Positions 16,530-25,592 of a DNA stretch of 64,000 nt are shown here, in pieces. Every line of letters starts with the position of its first letter. The first letter of the stretch is position 1. The position numbers and the translations under genes were made by a program. Source of the DNA: Microbacterium binotii (GTDB lineage Bacteria > Actinomycetota > Actinomycetes > Actinomycetales > Microbacteriaceae); NCBI RefSeq assembly GCF_021398715.1, contig NZ_CP090347.1, positions 3,224,001-3,288,000 of the forward strand. Direction: 5' to 3'. The notes beneath the pieces were generated by a model. It had not been told where the DNA came from. It did not search any database and worked only from the letters and a program-made list of their open reading frames with translations.

Positions 16530-17813
16530 TCAGCCCGCCGCCAGCGCCGACCCTTGCGCGCGGATGCGGGCGAGCGCGCTGAGGCCGAGGGCGATCGCCG
16601 CGATGGCGGTCAGCACGTTGGTGCCCGCCGCCAGCAGCAGCACGATCGCCGCGAGTCCGAGCAGCACGGCATGGGAGATGCGCGCCACGGATGCGGTGGG
16701 CCGCGGCATCCGGCGTCGTTCGAGACCCGCCAGCGCCCACGCCACCCCCGCCGTCAACGACAGGGCGACGACGAACCACGGCAGGCGGGTGAGCCACCAC
16801 GTCGGGCTCGAGGGCTCGGGCAGTTCGAGCCCGGTGGTGAGGGCGACGAGCGCCGACACCCCCGCCATGGCGAGCAGCACCGGCATGTGCCAGAGATAGA
16901 TGGTCATGGTGCGGGCCGTGACGAATCCGGTGAACGCCGCCACCGCCGGACGGCGGCTCGCCGCGGCGAGCGGTGCGCGCAGCAGCGAGAGCAGCGCGGT
17001 CTGAGCCAGCCCGACCAGCAGCAGCGCCGTCGTCGGCGGGTTGAGGTTCTCGTAGAGATCGGCGGAGAAGACGCCTCCGGTCATGCTCACCGCCAGCACG
17101 GCGACCGCCGCGACGCCGATCACAACGCGGGTGCGTCGACGCAGCGCGTCGATCGTGCCGTCGGCCATCACGAAGCCGAGCTGCTGCAGCGCCAGCCACA
17201 CGAACGCGAGGTTGAGCATGCCGATGGCATCGATGCCGGTGACCGCGCGCATCACGTCGACCGCACCGGCGGCCGCGACCAGCAGCACGATCATCCGGAG
17301 CGGAGCGCGTTCGTGGGCGGCGAGCAGCGCGGGAAGCAGCGCCTGGCACAGCAGGAACACGGCGAGGAACCACAACGGCTGCCCGTAACGGAAGCCGGCG
17401 ATCCGCACGAGCTCACCATCGACGCCGGCGGCCAGGAGGGCGGCGAGCGCGACGGCGACGACGGCGAAAGTGAGCAGCGCCGGCACGAGCAGGCGGTGCA
17501 CGCGCGCGGCCACGAACGCCCCCGGCGTCCCGCCGCTGCGACGCGTCCGTCGATACGCCAGAGCGCCCGCGTAACCGCCGATGACGAAGAACAGGGGCAT
17601 GATCTGCGCGACCCACGTCAGCGGCGCGAACCAGGCGGCGCCCTCGGCGGCGTTCGCGAAGACCGGGCCCGCGGGGGTGACGGTGACACCGACCATGACG
17701 GCGTGGAGGAGCACGACGATGACGACGCAGATCGCGCGTGCGAGATCGATCCCGGTGTCGCGGCCCGCGGCGGGTGCGATCGCGGTCCGCGGTGCGGTGA
17801 GCGTGATGACCAT
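16530..17813 (-). CDS. Acyltransferase family 3 membrane protein
   Basis: This 427-residue protein has about ten membrane helices and opens with GIDLARAICVVIVVLLHAVM. The Arg and His in this motif belong to the active site of acyltransferase-3 (OafA/Opg-like) enzymes, which O-acetylate surface glycans or antibiotics. The QIMPLFFVIGGYAGALAYRR stretch is also characteristic. Substrate unknown. It is a single gene whose start faces the response-regulator operon's end about 97 bp away. Confidence 0.85.
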   Translation of the reverse strand: MVITLTAPRTAIAPAAGRDTGIDLARAICVVIVVLLHAVMVGVTVTPAGPVFANAAEGAAWFAPLTWVAQIMPLFFVIGGYAGALAYRRTRRSGGTPGAFVAARVHRLLVPALLTFAVVAVALAALLAAGVDGELVRIAGFRYGQPLWFLAVFLLCQALLPALLAAHERAPLRMIVLLVAAAGAVDVMRAVTGIDAIGMLNLAFVWLALQQLGFVMADGTIDALRRRTRVVIGVAAVAVLAVSMTGGVFSADLYENLNPPTTALLLVGLAQTALLSLLRAPLAAASRRPAVAAFTGFVTARTMTIYLWHMPVLLAMAGVSALVALTTGLELPEPSSPTWWLTRLPWFVVALSLTAGVAWALAGLERRRMPRPTASVARISHAVLLGLAAIVLLLAAGTNVLTAIAAIALGLSALARIRAQGSALAAG

Positions 17814-17910
17814 GCGTCCTCCTCGAGTGGGTCTCGAGAAGGCTATGGATGCGGCGCGTGCTGCGGCATCACACCCAGGGGTCGTCCGACCCCCTACCTC
17901 GGAGTGAGAT

Positions 17911-18582
17911 TCAGGGTGCGGGCTCGGCGAGGCCCGCGTCGTAGGCGAAGATCACGGCCTGCACGCGGTCGCGTGCGCCGATCTTCGCGAGCAGCTTGCC
18001 GACGTGCGTCTTCACGGTCTGCTCCGCGATGAACAGCTCGCCCGCGATCTCGGTGTTCGACATGCCTTTCGCGAGCAGCACCAGCACCTCGCGCTCCCGG
18101 TCGGTGAGCTCCGCCAGCTGCGCTCCGCCTCGCGGCGCACGCGGTTTCTGCGTGGCGAACTGGGAGATCAGCCGTCGCGTGACGCGGGGCGAGAGCAGGG
18201 CGTCCCCGGCGGCGACGACCCGGACGGCCTGCACGAGCTCCTCGGGCAGCGCGTCCTTGAGCAGGAAGCCGCTCGCCCCCGCCTGGAGCGCGTCGTACAC
18301 GTAGTCGTCGATGTCGAACGTGGTCAGCATGAGGATGCGCGGCACGTGTGCGGCGGGGTACGCGGGCCCCAGGATGCGGCGGGTCGCCGCGATCCCGTCG
18401 AGCTGCGGCATCCGCACATCCATGAGGATGACGTCGGGCTCGAGACGCGCCGCGAGCGCGACCGCCTCCTGTCCGTCGGCCGCCTGCCCGACGACGCGGA
18501 TGCCCTCCTGGGCGTCGAGGAGCGCGGCGAAACCCGCGCGCACCATCGCCTGGTCGTCGGCGATCAGCACGGTGATGCTCAT
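17911..18582 (-). CDS. NarL/FixJ-family response regulator
   Basis: This 223-residue two-component regulator has an N-terminal receiver domain with the phosphoacceptor Asp in VILMDVRMPQLDG and acidic residues in LIADDQ. The C-terminal LuxR-type HTH is LTDREREVLVLLAKGMSNTEIAGELFIAEQTVKTHVGKLLAKIG. Its ATG at 18582 overlaps the kinase stop by ATGA, so kinase and regulator are made together. The signal and targets are unknown; the DedA gene in the same operon suggests a membrane-stress theme. Confidence 0.93.
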   Translation of the reverse strand: MSITVLIADDQAMVRAGFAALLDAQEGIRVVGQAADGQEAVALAARLEPDVILMDVRMPQLDGIAATRRILGPAYPAAHVPRILMLTTFDIDDYVYDALQAGASGFLLKDALPEELVQAVRVVAAGDALLSPRVTRRLISQFATQKPRAPRGGAQLAELTDREREVLVLLAKGMSNTEIAGELFIAEQTVKTHVGKLLAKIGARDRVQAVIFAYDAGLAEPAP

Positions 18583-19778
18583 GGGGACTCCTCGCCGGCG
18601 GTCGGCAGTGTCGCCGCCACCGTCCATCCTCCCGCGGGATCGGTGCCGACGGTGACCGTTCCGCCCAGCAGGGCGACGCGTTCGCGGATGCCGCGGAGCC
18701 CGTGACCGGCGCTGGAGGCGTCGACCGCCTGTTCGGGGGATGCGGTGTTGTGCACGCGGATCGTGACCTGCCCGTCGCGCGCCTCCACCCTGACCTCGAG
18801 GGCCGCGCCGGGCGCATGGCGCACCGCGTTGCTCAGCGCTTCTTGGACGATGCGGTACACGGCAATCTGCACACCCGCGGGAGGAGGGGTCGTCATGACG
18901 GCGAGCGACAGGCCCACCTGCACACCCGCACGGCGGACGCTGTCGACGAGGTCGGGAATGTCGGCCATCCCCTGCTGCGGCGCGAGCTCGGGCGTCTGCT
19001 CCTCGGTGCGGAGCACGCCCAGCAGTCGGCGCATCTCCCCCAGCGACGCGCGCGCCGACGCCGCGATGTCGTCGAACTCCTGCACCGTCTCATCGGAGAG
19101 GTCGGCGAGGCGGTACCGAGCGGTGGAGGCCTGCACCTGGATCACCGACATGCTGTGGGCGAGCACGTCGTGCAGTTCGCGGGCGATGCGCGTGCGCTCC
19201 TCGACGAGCATGCGCCGGGACTGTTCCGATGCGGTCAGCTCGCGCTCGCGGGTCAGCTGCTCGTTCAACCGGATGCGGCCCGCCAGGAGCACTCCGATGA
19301 GCAGCACCGCGGTGGAGATCGACGCGGTCACGATCAGGTTCGCGGTGGCGGCGGGCGCCGCATCCGTGATGATCAGCGGCGCGACGAGCGAACCGAGGTT
19401 GCCGACGGCCCACGGCCAGCGGCCGAGTCGCCAGCCGTGCAGCGTCGTGATCACCAGCACGAAGACGACGAAGGCGATCATCGCGGGCACCGACCACGGC
19501 CAGGGCCATGCGCCGTCGTGCGGAACGCTCACGACCAGGGGGAGCACGAAGGCCGTGACGCCGAAGACCACGATGGCGGTGCGTGGGCGCGTGAGGGAGA
19601 TCCACGGCGCCGCACACACGCCCGCGCCGAGGAGCATCGCAAGCGGCAGCGGGGTGCCGTAGAAGACGGCGTGCAGCGGCACGAGGACGCTGAAGAGAGC
19701 GACGCCCGTGACGGCGAGCGCGACGAGCCCGAGGATCTGCGAACGCGTGCGCGGGGCGGAGCGCGGGATCTCGGTCAT
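18579..19778 (-). CDS. Sensor histidine kinase (HisKA_3 type)
   Basis: The 399-residue membrane kinase has about five or six helices in residues 15-165, then a dimerisation/phosphoacceptor domain with the H-box RELHDVLAHSMSVIQVQ. A C-terminal ATPase domain carries IVQEALSNAVRHAPGA (N-box) and GHGLRGIRERVALLGG (G-box). There is no large extracellular sensor, so it likely senses within or at the membrane. It overlaps both neighbours by ATGA: dedA-like upstream and the regulator downstream. Confidence 0.92.
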   Translation of the reverse strand: MTEIPRSAPRTRSQILGLVALAVTGVALFSVLVPLHAVFYGTPLPLAMLLGAGVCAAPWISLTRPRTAIVVFGVTAFVLPLVVSVPHDGAWPWPWSVPAMIAFVVFVLVITTLHGWRLGRWPWAVGNLGSLVAPLIITDAAPAATANLIVTASISTAVLLIGVLLAGRIRLNEQLTRERELTASEQSRRMLVEERTRIARELHDVLAHSMSVIQVQASTARYRLADLSDETVQEFDDIAASARASLGEMRRLLGVLRTEEQTPELAPQQGMADIPDLVDSVRRAGVQVGLSLAVMTTPPPAGVQIAVYRIVQEALSNAVRHAPGAALEVRVEARDGQVTIRVHNTASPEQAVDASSAGHGLRGIRERVALLGGTVTVGTDPAGGWTVAATLPTAGEESP

Positions 19779-20425
19779 GCTCCCAGTGTGGCCGACACGG
19801 GCACCGGCTCGACCGCCGCGGGGGTCTCGCGCCCGCGACGACGAAGCGCGGCGACGCGGTCGATGACGATGCCCACGCCGAGGGCGAGGGCGACGCCGAT
19901 CACGGCGCTCAGCGCCGGCTGATCGCCGAGCCACTGCCCCGCGAGGGTTCCGATGACGACGCTGTAGAGCGCCCAGCTGACGCCTGCGACGACGCTCAGC
20001 GGAGCGAACCGACGCCACGGGTATCTCAGCGCTCCGGCAGACATGTTCACGGCGACCCGACCGACCGGGATGTAGCGGGCGCCCAGGATGAGGGGAGCAC
20101 CGCGCGTGGTGAGCGCCGCACGAGCGCGCGCGAAGGCTCCCGCGACGCGGGGTCGCCGCATCCAGCCGTACCGGGTCGTGCCGACCCTGCCACCGATCGC
20201 GTAGGCGATGTTGTCGCCGACGGCGGCACCGAGCGCGGCCACGAGGCATAGCGCGACGAGGGTGGGCACGTCTCCGGTGGCGGCGGCCACGGCGGCCGCG
20301 GCTACCAGCACCGTCTCGCTGGGCATCGGCGGGAAGAACCCGTCGATCACGGCCGCGGCGAACATGACCGGCAGCAGCCACGGCGAGGCGGCGGCCTGGA
20401 GGATGAGATCGGTGACGACGTCCAC
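19775..20425 (-). CDS. DedA-family membrane protein
   Basis: This 216-residue member of the DedA/SNARE-associated (VTT) family shows the FFPPMPSETVL segment, with the family's conserved acidic residue, and GARYIPVGRVAVNMSAG, matching the R(F/Y)xPxxR motif. It has five or so helices. Family members include undecaprenyl-phosphate and polymyxin-related flippases, linking them to envelope homeostasis. It is first in the operon with the two-component pair, with a stop/start overlap. Confidence 0.9.
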   Translation of the reverse strand: MDVVTDLILQAAASPWLLPVMFAAAVIDGFFPPMPSETVLVAAAAVAAATGDVPTLVALCLVAALGAAVGDNIAYAIGGRVGTTRYGWMRRPRVAGAFARARAALTTRGAPLILGARYIPVGRVAVNMSAGALRYPWRRFAPLSVVAGVSWALYSVVIGTLAGQWLGDQPALSAVIGVALALGVGIVIDRVAALRRRGRETPAAVEPVPVSATLGA

Positions 20426-20530
20426 CCCTCGACGCTACGAATCGAGGCGTCTCCCCCACATCCCTCGGAAGTATCTCCCGCGTGATACCTGAGAGGGGTT
20501 CGTGTGCCGGTTGTCGCCCCCTCGGCTCCC

Positions 20531-20603
20531 GTCGGAGATTCGCCCCGATGTCGGAGGATTCTGCCCCGAACCTCCGACCGGAGACCGATTCTCCGACGCC
20601 CGA
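20531..20603. repeat. 73-bp nested dyad element, copy B
   Basis: This is the second copy of the element at 16443-16515. It keeps the GTCGGAG/CTCCGAC outer units and the inner GTCGGAGGATTC and GAACCTCCGAC arms. Several differences between copies fall in the loop or change arms in a compensated way: copy A arm GGATCC is paired with GGATCC, copy B GGATTC with GAACC. It lies between the stop of the PyrD-like gene and the start of the dedA-like gene, both on the minus strand. Confidence 0.8.
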
Positions 20604-20632
20604 GCGCAGCACCGGACGAGCAGGCGCCGTCG

Positions 20633-21691
20633 TCAGCCCGCCGCGGCGACCCGCGCCACCTCGCGCGCGAGGTGCGGGTGCCACATCGCCCCCGTGGCGC
20701 TCATGACCGCATCCGCTCCCGCTTGTCGGTAGGCCAGATAATCGGCGGGGCTCGTCACGCCGCCGGTGCCCACGATCGCGAAGTCGGCGTCCCGGAGCGC
20801 GCGGATGCGGGCGAGTCGGCGGGTCATGTCGAGCCCCGCCCACCGGATGGCGTCGCCGCACACGCCAGCGCTCTCGCGTCCGGCGCCGAGCGCAGGTGCC
20901 CCGGATGCGGTCACGAGCCGAGCGGGGATCGTGTTCACCGCGGCGTAGCCTGCCACGAACTCCGCGGTCGCGTCGACGAACCGTTCGAGGGCCGCATCCG
21001 TGTCGAAGTACGCAAGCTTGACGAGCAGGGGGACGTCGCCGATCTCGTCCTTCACGACGGCGAGGATGCGGCGCACGCGCGGGGTGTCGAAGCAGAGCAG
21101 GGATGCGGCGCCCTCGTTCGGGCACGACAGGTTGAGCTCGAGCACCGGCGCGCCGGTCTCGACGACGAGCCGGGCGGCACGGAGGTGATCGGCCACGAGC
21201 GCCAGCTCGCCACCGGAGCCTCGGGTGCCCTGGAAGCTGCCGATGAGCAGCTGCCCGTTCCCCGCGGCGGCGACCGCCGCGGCCATGTCGGGCTGCCAGA
21301 TGTCGGGGTCACGCGAGGGCACGCCGAACGAGTTGCTGATCGACAGCGGCGGGGTGAAGTCGCCGTCCGCGCACACGGCGTCGGTATCCAGGGTCAGGTC
21401 GCCGTCGACGTGCACCGCGAGCACGTTCGGAAACGGGTTGCTCGGGTGTACGCGCGTGCGCACGGTCTTGTAGACGGCGAGGTCGTAGCCGTGCGCGAAG
21501 GCGGCCGCAACGAACCGCGCGTTCAGCAACGGCCCCGCGGGGATGCCGAACGGGATGCCGACGGCGCGTCCGAGGAAGCTGTTCCCCCAGGCCGGAGGGG
21601 CCGCATCCGCCACGGGCTCGGCGAATGCTCCGAACGGCCCGCGCGCGTAGTTCTGCTCGTAGGTCAGGGTCGGATCGTAGAAGGGGAGCAC
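20633..21691 (-). CDS. Dihydroorotate dehydrogenase-like flavoenzyme
   Basis: This 352-residue FMN-binding TIM barrel is related to PyrD. The FGIPAGPLLNA segment, NSFGVPSRDP, the FMN/substrate loop ELNLSCPNEG, LLVKLAYFD and the phosphate-binding IVGTGGV..YLAYRQAGADAV are visible. The N-terminal region (YDPTLTYEQNYARGPFG) is unlike class 2 enzymes, and there is no pyrK partner. It may therefore be a PyrD paralogue rather than the pyrimidine-pathway enzyme. It stands alone, with the 73-bp repeat downstream. Confidence 0.82.
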   Translation of the reverse strand: MLPFYDPTLTYEQNYARGPFGAFAEPVADAAPPAWGNSFLGRAVGIPFGIPAGPLLNARFVAAAFAHGYDLAVYKTVRTRVHPSNPFPNVLAVHVDGDLTLDTDAVCADGDFTPPLSISNSFGVPSRDPDIWQPDMAAAVAAAGNGQLLIGSFQGTRGSGGELALVADHLRAARLVVETGAPVLELNLSCPNEGAASLLCFDTPRVRRILAVVKDEIGDVPLLVKLAYFDTDAALERFVDATAEFVAGYAAVNTIPARLVTASGAPALGAGRESAGVCGDAIRWAGLDMTRRLARIRALRDADFAIVGTGGVTSPADYLAYRQAGADAVMSATGAMWHPHLAREVARVAAAG

Positions 21692-21808
21692 CGCCGACGA
21701 GCGTAGGCATCGGCGTCGGCGCCGCGACCCGGCGCGGGCCGTGAGAAGAGTGCGTTCTCCGTCTCGAGGGGGATCCGCGAGGCGGCGGCGCGCTCGTAGG
21801 CTCGCGGC

Positions 21809-22021
21809 ATGAGCGACCAGAAGCAGTCCTGGAACTCGACGTACGTGGCCGTGGCGATCCCGTTCCTCGCGATCGCGGTCACGTTCTGGCTGACGATGGA
21901 CAACATCGCCGTCGCACTGCCGTTCTTCGTGCTCGCCATGAGCTTCTTCGTCATCGGCATGACATCGAAGGGCGGCGATTCCGGCGAGTCGGTCAAGCCG
22001 GTCGACACCGAGAAGGAGTGA
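21809..22021 (+). CDS. Small two-TM protein
   Basis: The 70-residue protein has two membrane helices (about 12-30 and 34-51) and a charged C-terminal tail (GGDSGESVKPVDTEKE). It begins MSDQKQSWNSTY, and no family was recognised. It is divergent from the PyrD-like gene and ends just before the convergent NTF2-like gene. Confidence 0.65.
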   Translation: MSDQKQSWNSTYVAVAIPFLAIAVTFWLTMDNIAVALPFFVLAMSFFVIGMTSKGGDSGESVKPVDTEKE

Positions 22022-22028
22022 CGCGCGT

Positions 22029-22391
22029 TCAGTCCTCCGGTACGACAGTGCCCTGATGGAAGAGCATGCGGGGCGTCCCGTCCGACACGACCCACAGCGA
22101 CGAGTGCCGGCTGACGGTCGTCGCCGCGCGCAGACGGTACGTCACGAGGACCGTGTTCCGGGCCACGTCGACGAACCGCCACTCGTCGGTCGACGGGGCG
22201 TCCCGCCATGGTTCGTCGGCGAGCGCCTCCAGGATCTCGGCACGCGTCCAACGGCGTCCGGAGCGCCCGATCTCGGTGAAGTCGGGATGCAGCAGTCCCG
22301 CCACCGCATCCCGATCACCGCGGATCTCGCTCGAGAGCAGGGCCGTCTCGGCAGCTTGGATCGCTGCGAAGCGTTCGTCCGAATCCGCCAT
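22029..22391 (-). CDS. NTF2-like / DUF4440-type protein
   Basis: The 120-residue alpha+beta-barrel protein matches the SnoaL/DUF4440 pattern: an N-terminal helix pair (IQAAETALLSSEIRGDRDAVAGLLHPDFTEIG), then strands ending with WVVSDGTPRMLFHQGTVV. Such proteins bind small hydrophobic ligands or act as minor enzymes; no active-site residue can be assigned. It is 9 bp downstream of the alpha/beta hydrolase gene on the same strand and may share its transcript. Confidence 0.8.
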   Translation of the reverse strand: MADSDERFAAIQAAETALLSSEIRGDRDAVAGLLHPDFTEIGRSGRRWTRAEILEALADEPWRDAPSTDEWRFVDVARNTVLVTYRLRAATTVSRHSSLWVVSDGTPRMLFHQGTVVPED

Positions 22392-22400
22392 GGCGAGAAT

Positions 22401-23312
22401 CTAGCCCGAACTCACGCCCGCCGGGTCGTCCGCGAAGCGTGCGACGAGGTCGTAGGCCTCGCGCGCTTCCCGCGTCCAGTACGCGCCCGGGTACACGTGG
22501 AAGCCGTCCGGGGCGACGACCAGCCGCACGGGACTGCCGGCCCGGCTCGCCTTCTCGGCGAAGAGCTGTGCGTCGGCGAGGAAGATGTCGCGTCCGCCCT
22601 GGAACAGCAGGGTCGGCGGCAGGTCGGCGAGGCTGTCGAAGATCGGGCTGATCTGCGGGTCGTCTGTCGGCAGGGTCCCCGCCCACGCGACACCCGCCGC
22701 GCGTAGGCCATCGCAGCGCAGCGACGGATCGCGGCGCTGCAGGCGCGCCGCCTCGGGATTGCGCATCGTCGGGTCGACCCACGGCGCGAGCAGGATGAGG
22801 CCGTCGATCGGGCGACGGCGTTCGTCCCGCACACGCAGCGCCAGGGAGAGAGCCACGTTGCCGCCGGCGGAGTCTCCAGCGACGAACAGTGTCGTCGTGC
22901 CCGGGCTGTCGGCGACACGCGCGTAGACCGCATCGACGAAAGCGCGGGCCTGGTCGTACGTGTGCTCGGGGGTGAGCGGATAGTCGGCGATCGTGACGGC
23001 AGCGCGCGTGCGCGTCATCAGCCTGCGGATGATCCACCAGTGCGCCGTGACGAGCGGATTCACGAAGCCGCCGCCGGGGAAGTAGATCAGCTCGCGACCC
23101 GCGACGTGATCGGCAGGCTGCCACCGTCGGACGACCCGACCCCCGATCGTTCGCTCGGTCATCTCACCCCACCGCGCGGCGTTGCGTGGAGCGGGCTCGG
23201 GCGCCCGAGTCGGGTCGAGGCTCTGCAGATAGGCACTGCCGGAGAGGTCGCGCCGGGTCTTGCCCGCCGTCAGCCAGAGCAGGCCGGAGGTGAGGGTCAT
23301 CAGCAGCGTCAC
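22401..23312 (-). CDS. Alpha/beta hydrolase, HSL/acetyl-esterase family
   Basis: The 303-residue esterase has the hormone-sensitive-lipase layout. The oxyanion segment is YFPGGGF (HGGG in most relatives). The nucleophile is in AGDSAGGNVALSLAL, Asp is near DIFLADAQ, and His is in DGFHVYPG. An N-terminal hydrophobic segment (MTLLMTLTSGLLWLTAG) may be a signal anchor. It probably hydrolyses short acyl esters. It precedes the NTF2-like gene. Confidence 0.87.
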   Translation of the reverse strand: MTLLMTLTSGLLWLTAGKTRRDLSGSAYLQSLDPTRAPEPAPRNAARWGEMTERTIGGRVVRRWQPADHVAGRELIYFPGGGFVNPLVTAHWWIIRRLMTRTRAAVTIADYPLTPEHTYDQARAFVDAVYARVADSPGTTTLFVAGDSAGGNVALSLALRVRDERRRPIDGLILLAPWVDPTMRNPEAARLQRRDPSLRCDGLRAAGVAWAGTLPTDDPQISPIFDSLADLPPTLLFQGGRDIFLADAQLFAEKASRAGSPVRLVVAPDGFHVYPGAYWTREAREAYDLVARFADDPAGVSSG

Positions 23313-23381
23313 GTGCTCACCTTACGAGCCGGACCGGGTTCACCCCGGGCGCATCGGGCCGTCCTGCGGGACCCCACCGGC

Positions 23382-23457
23382 CGTCGTCGCTTCCCGCGGA
23401 GCTCGCCCGACGACCCCGGCTCTGGTCGTCGAGCGAGCGACGCGAGGAGAAACGCGG
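23382..23457. repeat. GAGCGAG-rich dispersed repeat, copy 1 (degenerate)
   Basis: An imperfect inverted repeat has the right half GGTCGTCGAGCGAGCGACG followed by GAGGAGAAACGCG. It resembles the element at 46372-46453 and the shorter one at 25593-25647. It lies between the hydrolase start and the VOC gene's stop. From memory, related sequences are frequent between genes of Microbacteriaceae. Confidence 0.5.
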
Positions 23458-23463
23458 CGCGTG

Positions 23464-23925
23464 TCAGCCGGCGTATGCCGCCTGCACGTCGACGACCCAC
23501 GTCACGCCGAACCGGTCGGTGAGCATGCCGAAGCCGGGGCTCCACGCGGAGGCGGCGAGCGGCTCGATGATGTCCGCACCCTCGGCGAGACGTGCCCAGA
23601 TCGCGGTCATGTCCTCCAGCGACTGGCCGCGCACGGACTGGAAGAACGTGCGGTCGGTCAGGGTCACGCCGTTCGCGCGGCTGGTCGTTCCGGCATCCGC
23701 GGCGCCCGCATCCTGCCCGGGGATGTCGTAGGCCATGACGCGGAATCCGTCGGCGCTCTCGAGCTGGCCGAAGACGACGCGGTCGGCACCGGGTGCGTCG
23801 GCGGGCATGCCCATGTCGGCGTAGGTCGCGACGATGAGGTGGCCGCCGAAGACGGACTGATAGAACTCGAGCGCCTCGCGTGCGGCGCCGCGGAAGTTGA
23901 GGTGGGTGGTGGTCGTGATCGTCAT
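23464..23925 (-). CDS. PhnB-like VOC-family protein
   Basis: This 153-residue protein is a VOC fold of the PhnB/3-demethylubiquinone-methyltransferase-like type. LNFRGAAREALEFYQSVFGG opens the first module and DRFGVTWVVDV closes the second. The substrate is unknown. It is divergent from a WYL-type regulator across a 100-bp promoter region, a common arrangement in which the regulator controls the VOC gene. Confidence 0.86.
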   Translation of the reverse strand: MTITTTTHLNFRGAAREALEFYQSVFGGHLIVATYADMGMPADAPGADRVVFGQLESADGFRVMAYDIPGQDAGAADAGTTSRANGVTLTDRTFFQSVRGQSLEDMTAIWARLAEGADIIEPLAASAWSPGFGMLTDRFGVTWVVDVQAAYAG

Positions 23926-24025
23926 GGTGCGTCCTCCGTGGATGGGATGCGGCGAGCGCCGCGATCTCCACGTTCGACGACGTAGAGGACGCGTTCTGTC
24001 CGCTACTCGATCGAGAATGGAGGAC

Positions 24026-24976
24026 ATGTCCGCGACGTCCTCCCGCATGTTGTCGCTGCTGTCGCTGCTGCAGGCGCGGCGCGACTGGCCCGGCGGAGTG
24101 CTCGCCGAGCGCCTGGGCGTGACTCCACGAACCGTGCGGCGCGACATCGAACGGCTGCGGGCGCTCGGGTACGTGATCGACGCCGCGAAGGGTCCGGACG
24201 GCGGGTATCGACTCGCCGCGGGGTCGGAGCTGCCGCCGCTGCTCTTCGACGACGACCAGGCGGTCGCCATCGCCGTCGCGCTGCAGAGCGCTCCCGCGAC
24301 GGGTGTCGATGTGGCCGAGGCCGCCGCGCGCGCCCTCGCCACCGTGCGGCAGGTCATGCCGTCACGGCTGCGGCACCGCGTCGACGGCATCCGTTTCACC
24401 GAGGCCGCAGGCTCGGACGCGGTCGCTCCCGCCGTGCTCGAGGCGGTGAGCGCCGCGACCGAGAGCCGCCGCATCCTGCGCTTCGACTACCGCGACGAGC
24501 TCTCGCGCCGTGCCGAGCCGCACGCCATCGTCGCCCGCGATCGCCGGTGGTACCTGGTCGCGTGGGATCTCGACGCCGCGGACTGGCGCATCTTCCGGCT
24601 CGATCGGATGGTGCCCCGCATCCCGCTCGGGGCGCGGTTCGCGCCGCGGCCGATTCCCCACGGCGATGCCGTGGCGTTCCTCGCAGCGCGGATGAAGGGC
24701 TCCGACGACCCGGAAAAGTGGCCCGTCTACGGCGAGGTCCTGCTGGAGCTGCCTCTTCGCGCTGCCGCGCCGTGGCTCGGGGACGCGGAGGGAGTCGCCG
24801 TCTCGGACGGCTCGTGCCGCATCCGCGTCGGGTCGTGGTCGTGGGCCGGGGTGCTGTCGTGGGTCCTGCGCTTCGATGCGCCGTTCACCGTGCTCGGACC
24901 GCCGGAGTTCGCCGCCGCGGTGCGCTCCCTCTCCGTACGCGTCGCGGATGCGGCGGCGCCCGTCAGCTCGGGGTGA
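24026..24976 (+). CDS. WYL-domain transcriptional regulator (DeoR-type HTH)
   Basis: This 316-residue regulator has an N-terminal HTH_11/DeoR-like domain (LLQARRDWPGGVLAERLGVTPRTVRRDIERLRALG). A WYL ligand-sensing domain (RILRFDYRD to RRWYLVAWDLDAADWRIFRLDRM) and a C-terminal WCX extension follow. The ATG at 24026 has GGAGG upstream; an ATG at 24017 is also in frame. It likely controls the divergent PhnB-like gene. Its end overlaps the convergent GyrI-like gene by 14 bp. Confidence 0.9.
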   Translation: MSATSSRMLSLLSLLQARRDWPGGVLAERLGVTPRTVRRDIERLRALGYVIDAAKGPDGGYRLAAGSELPPLLFDDDQAVAIAVALQSAPATGVDVAEAAARALATVRQVMPSRLRHRVDGIRFTEAAGSDAVAPAVLEAVSAATESRRILRFDYRDELSRRAEPHAIVARDRRWYLVAWDLDAADWRIFRLDRMVPRIPLGARFAPRPIPHGDAVAFLAARMKGSDDPEKWPVYGEVLLELPLRAAAPWLGDAEGVAVSDGSCRIRVGSWSWAGVLSWVLRFDAPFTVLGPPEFAAAVRSLSVRVADAAAPVSSG

Positions 24977-25577
24977 CCGGCTGGCGCAGGATGGTCCGCA
25001 GCTTCTCGGGCGCGGCGCGCCGCGGATCCCCCAGGTAGATCTCGTGATGACGGCCGTTCCACGTGAAACCGAGCTCCGGCATGAGCTCGTCGTGGAGGTG
25101 CGCCAGTATCGGCGCTTCGTTGTCGTAGGAGCCGATGTGGAGGGTCTGCAGACAGAGCCCCTCGGTCATCGTGAGGTGCGTCACCTGCGCGATCGGTGCG
25201 GCGGGCTTCTTCGCGGATGCGGCGGCGAGCCCGTTCGCGACGTCCTCCGCGGTCACCGGGGCGGGCAGTGGGATCAGCATCGTCCAGTCCCAGTCGCTCT
25301 TCCTGCCCTGCACGAAGGTGGTGGGGTCGTCGCTCGACCACAGCCCCTCGAGAGGTCCGACGACGAAGTCCGAACCGGTGCGCGTCTTCAAGGCGCTGCG
25401 GACCTGGTAGCCCGACACGTACAGCGCCTCGACCGCTGCCCGGTACGCCGGGTCGGTGTTCGGGTCGCCGTGCCCGTCGATCGCGAGGTACTGCATCTCG
25501 GGCACGTCGACCTGGACGAACCGACCGGTCGGGGGCTTGTACAGCGCCCCGAGATCCCGCTTGAGGTCGTACCGCAT
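24963..25577 (-). CDS. GyrI-like small-molecule-binding protein
   Basis: This 204-residue stand-alone GyrI-like (SOUL/BmrR-type ligand-binding) domain protein starts with DLYxP-type YKPPTGRFVQVDVPEMQYLAIDGHGDPN and ends with GFTWNGRHHEIYLGDPRRAAPEKLRTILRQPV, matching the DUF/YdeN-like GyrI group. It may bind hydrophobic ligands. There is no DNA-binding domain. It converges with the WYL gene and is followed upstream by a repeat-bearing gap. Confidence 0.83.
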   Translation of the reverse strand: MRYDLKRDLGALYKPPTGRFVQVDVPEMQYLAIDGHGDPNTDPAYRAAVEALYVSGYQVRSALKTRTGSDFVVGPLEGLWSSDDPTTFVQGRKSDWDWTMLIPLPAPVTAEDVANGLAAASAKKPAAPIAQVTHLTMTEGLCLQTLHIGSYDNEAPILAHLHDELMPELGFTWNGRHHEIYLGDPRRAAPEKLRTILRQPVTPS

Positions 25578-25592
25578 CCCCTGCTCCCTCGC

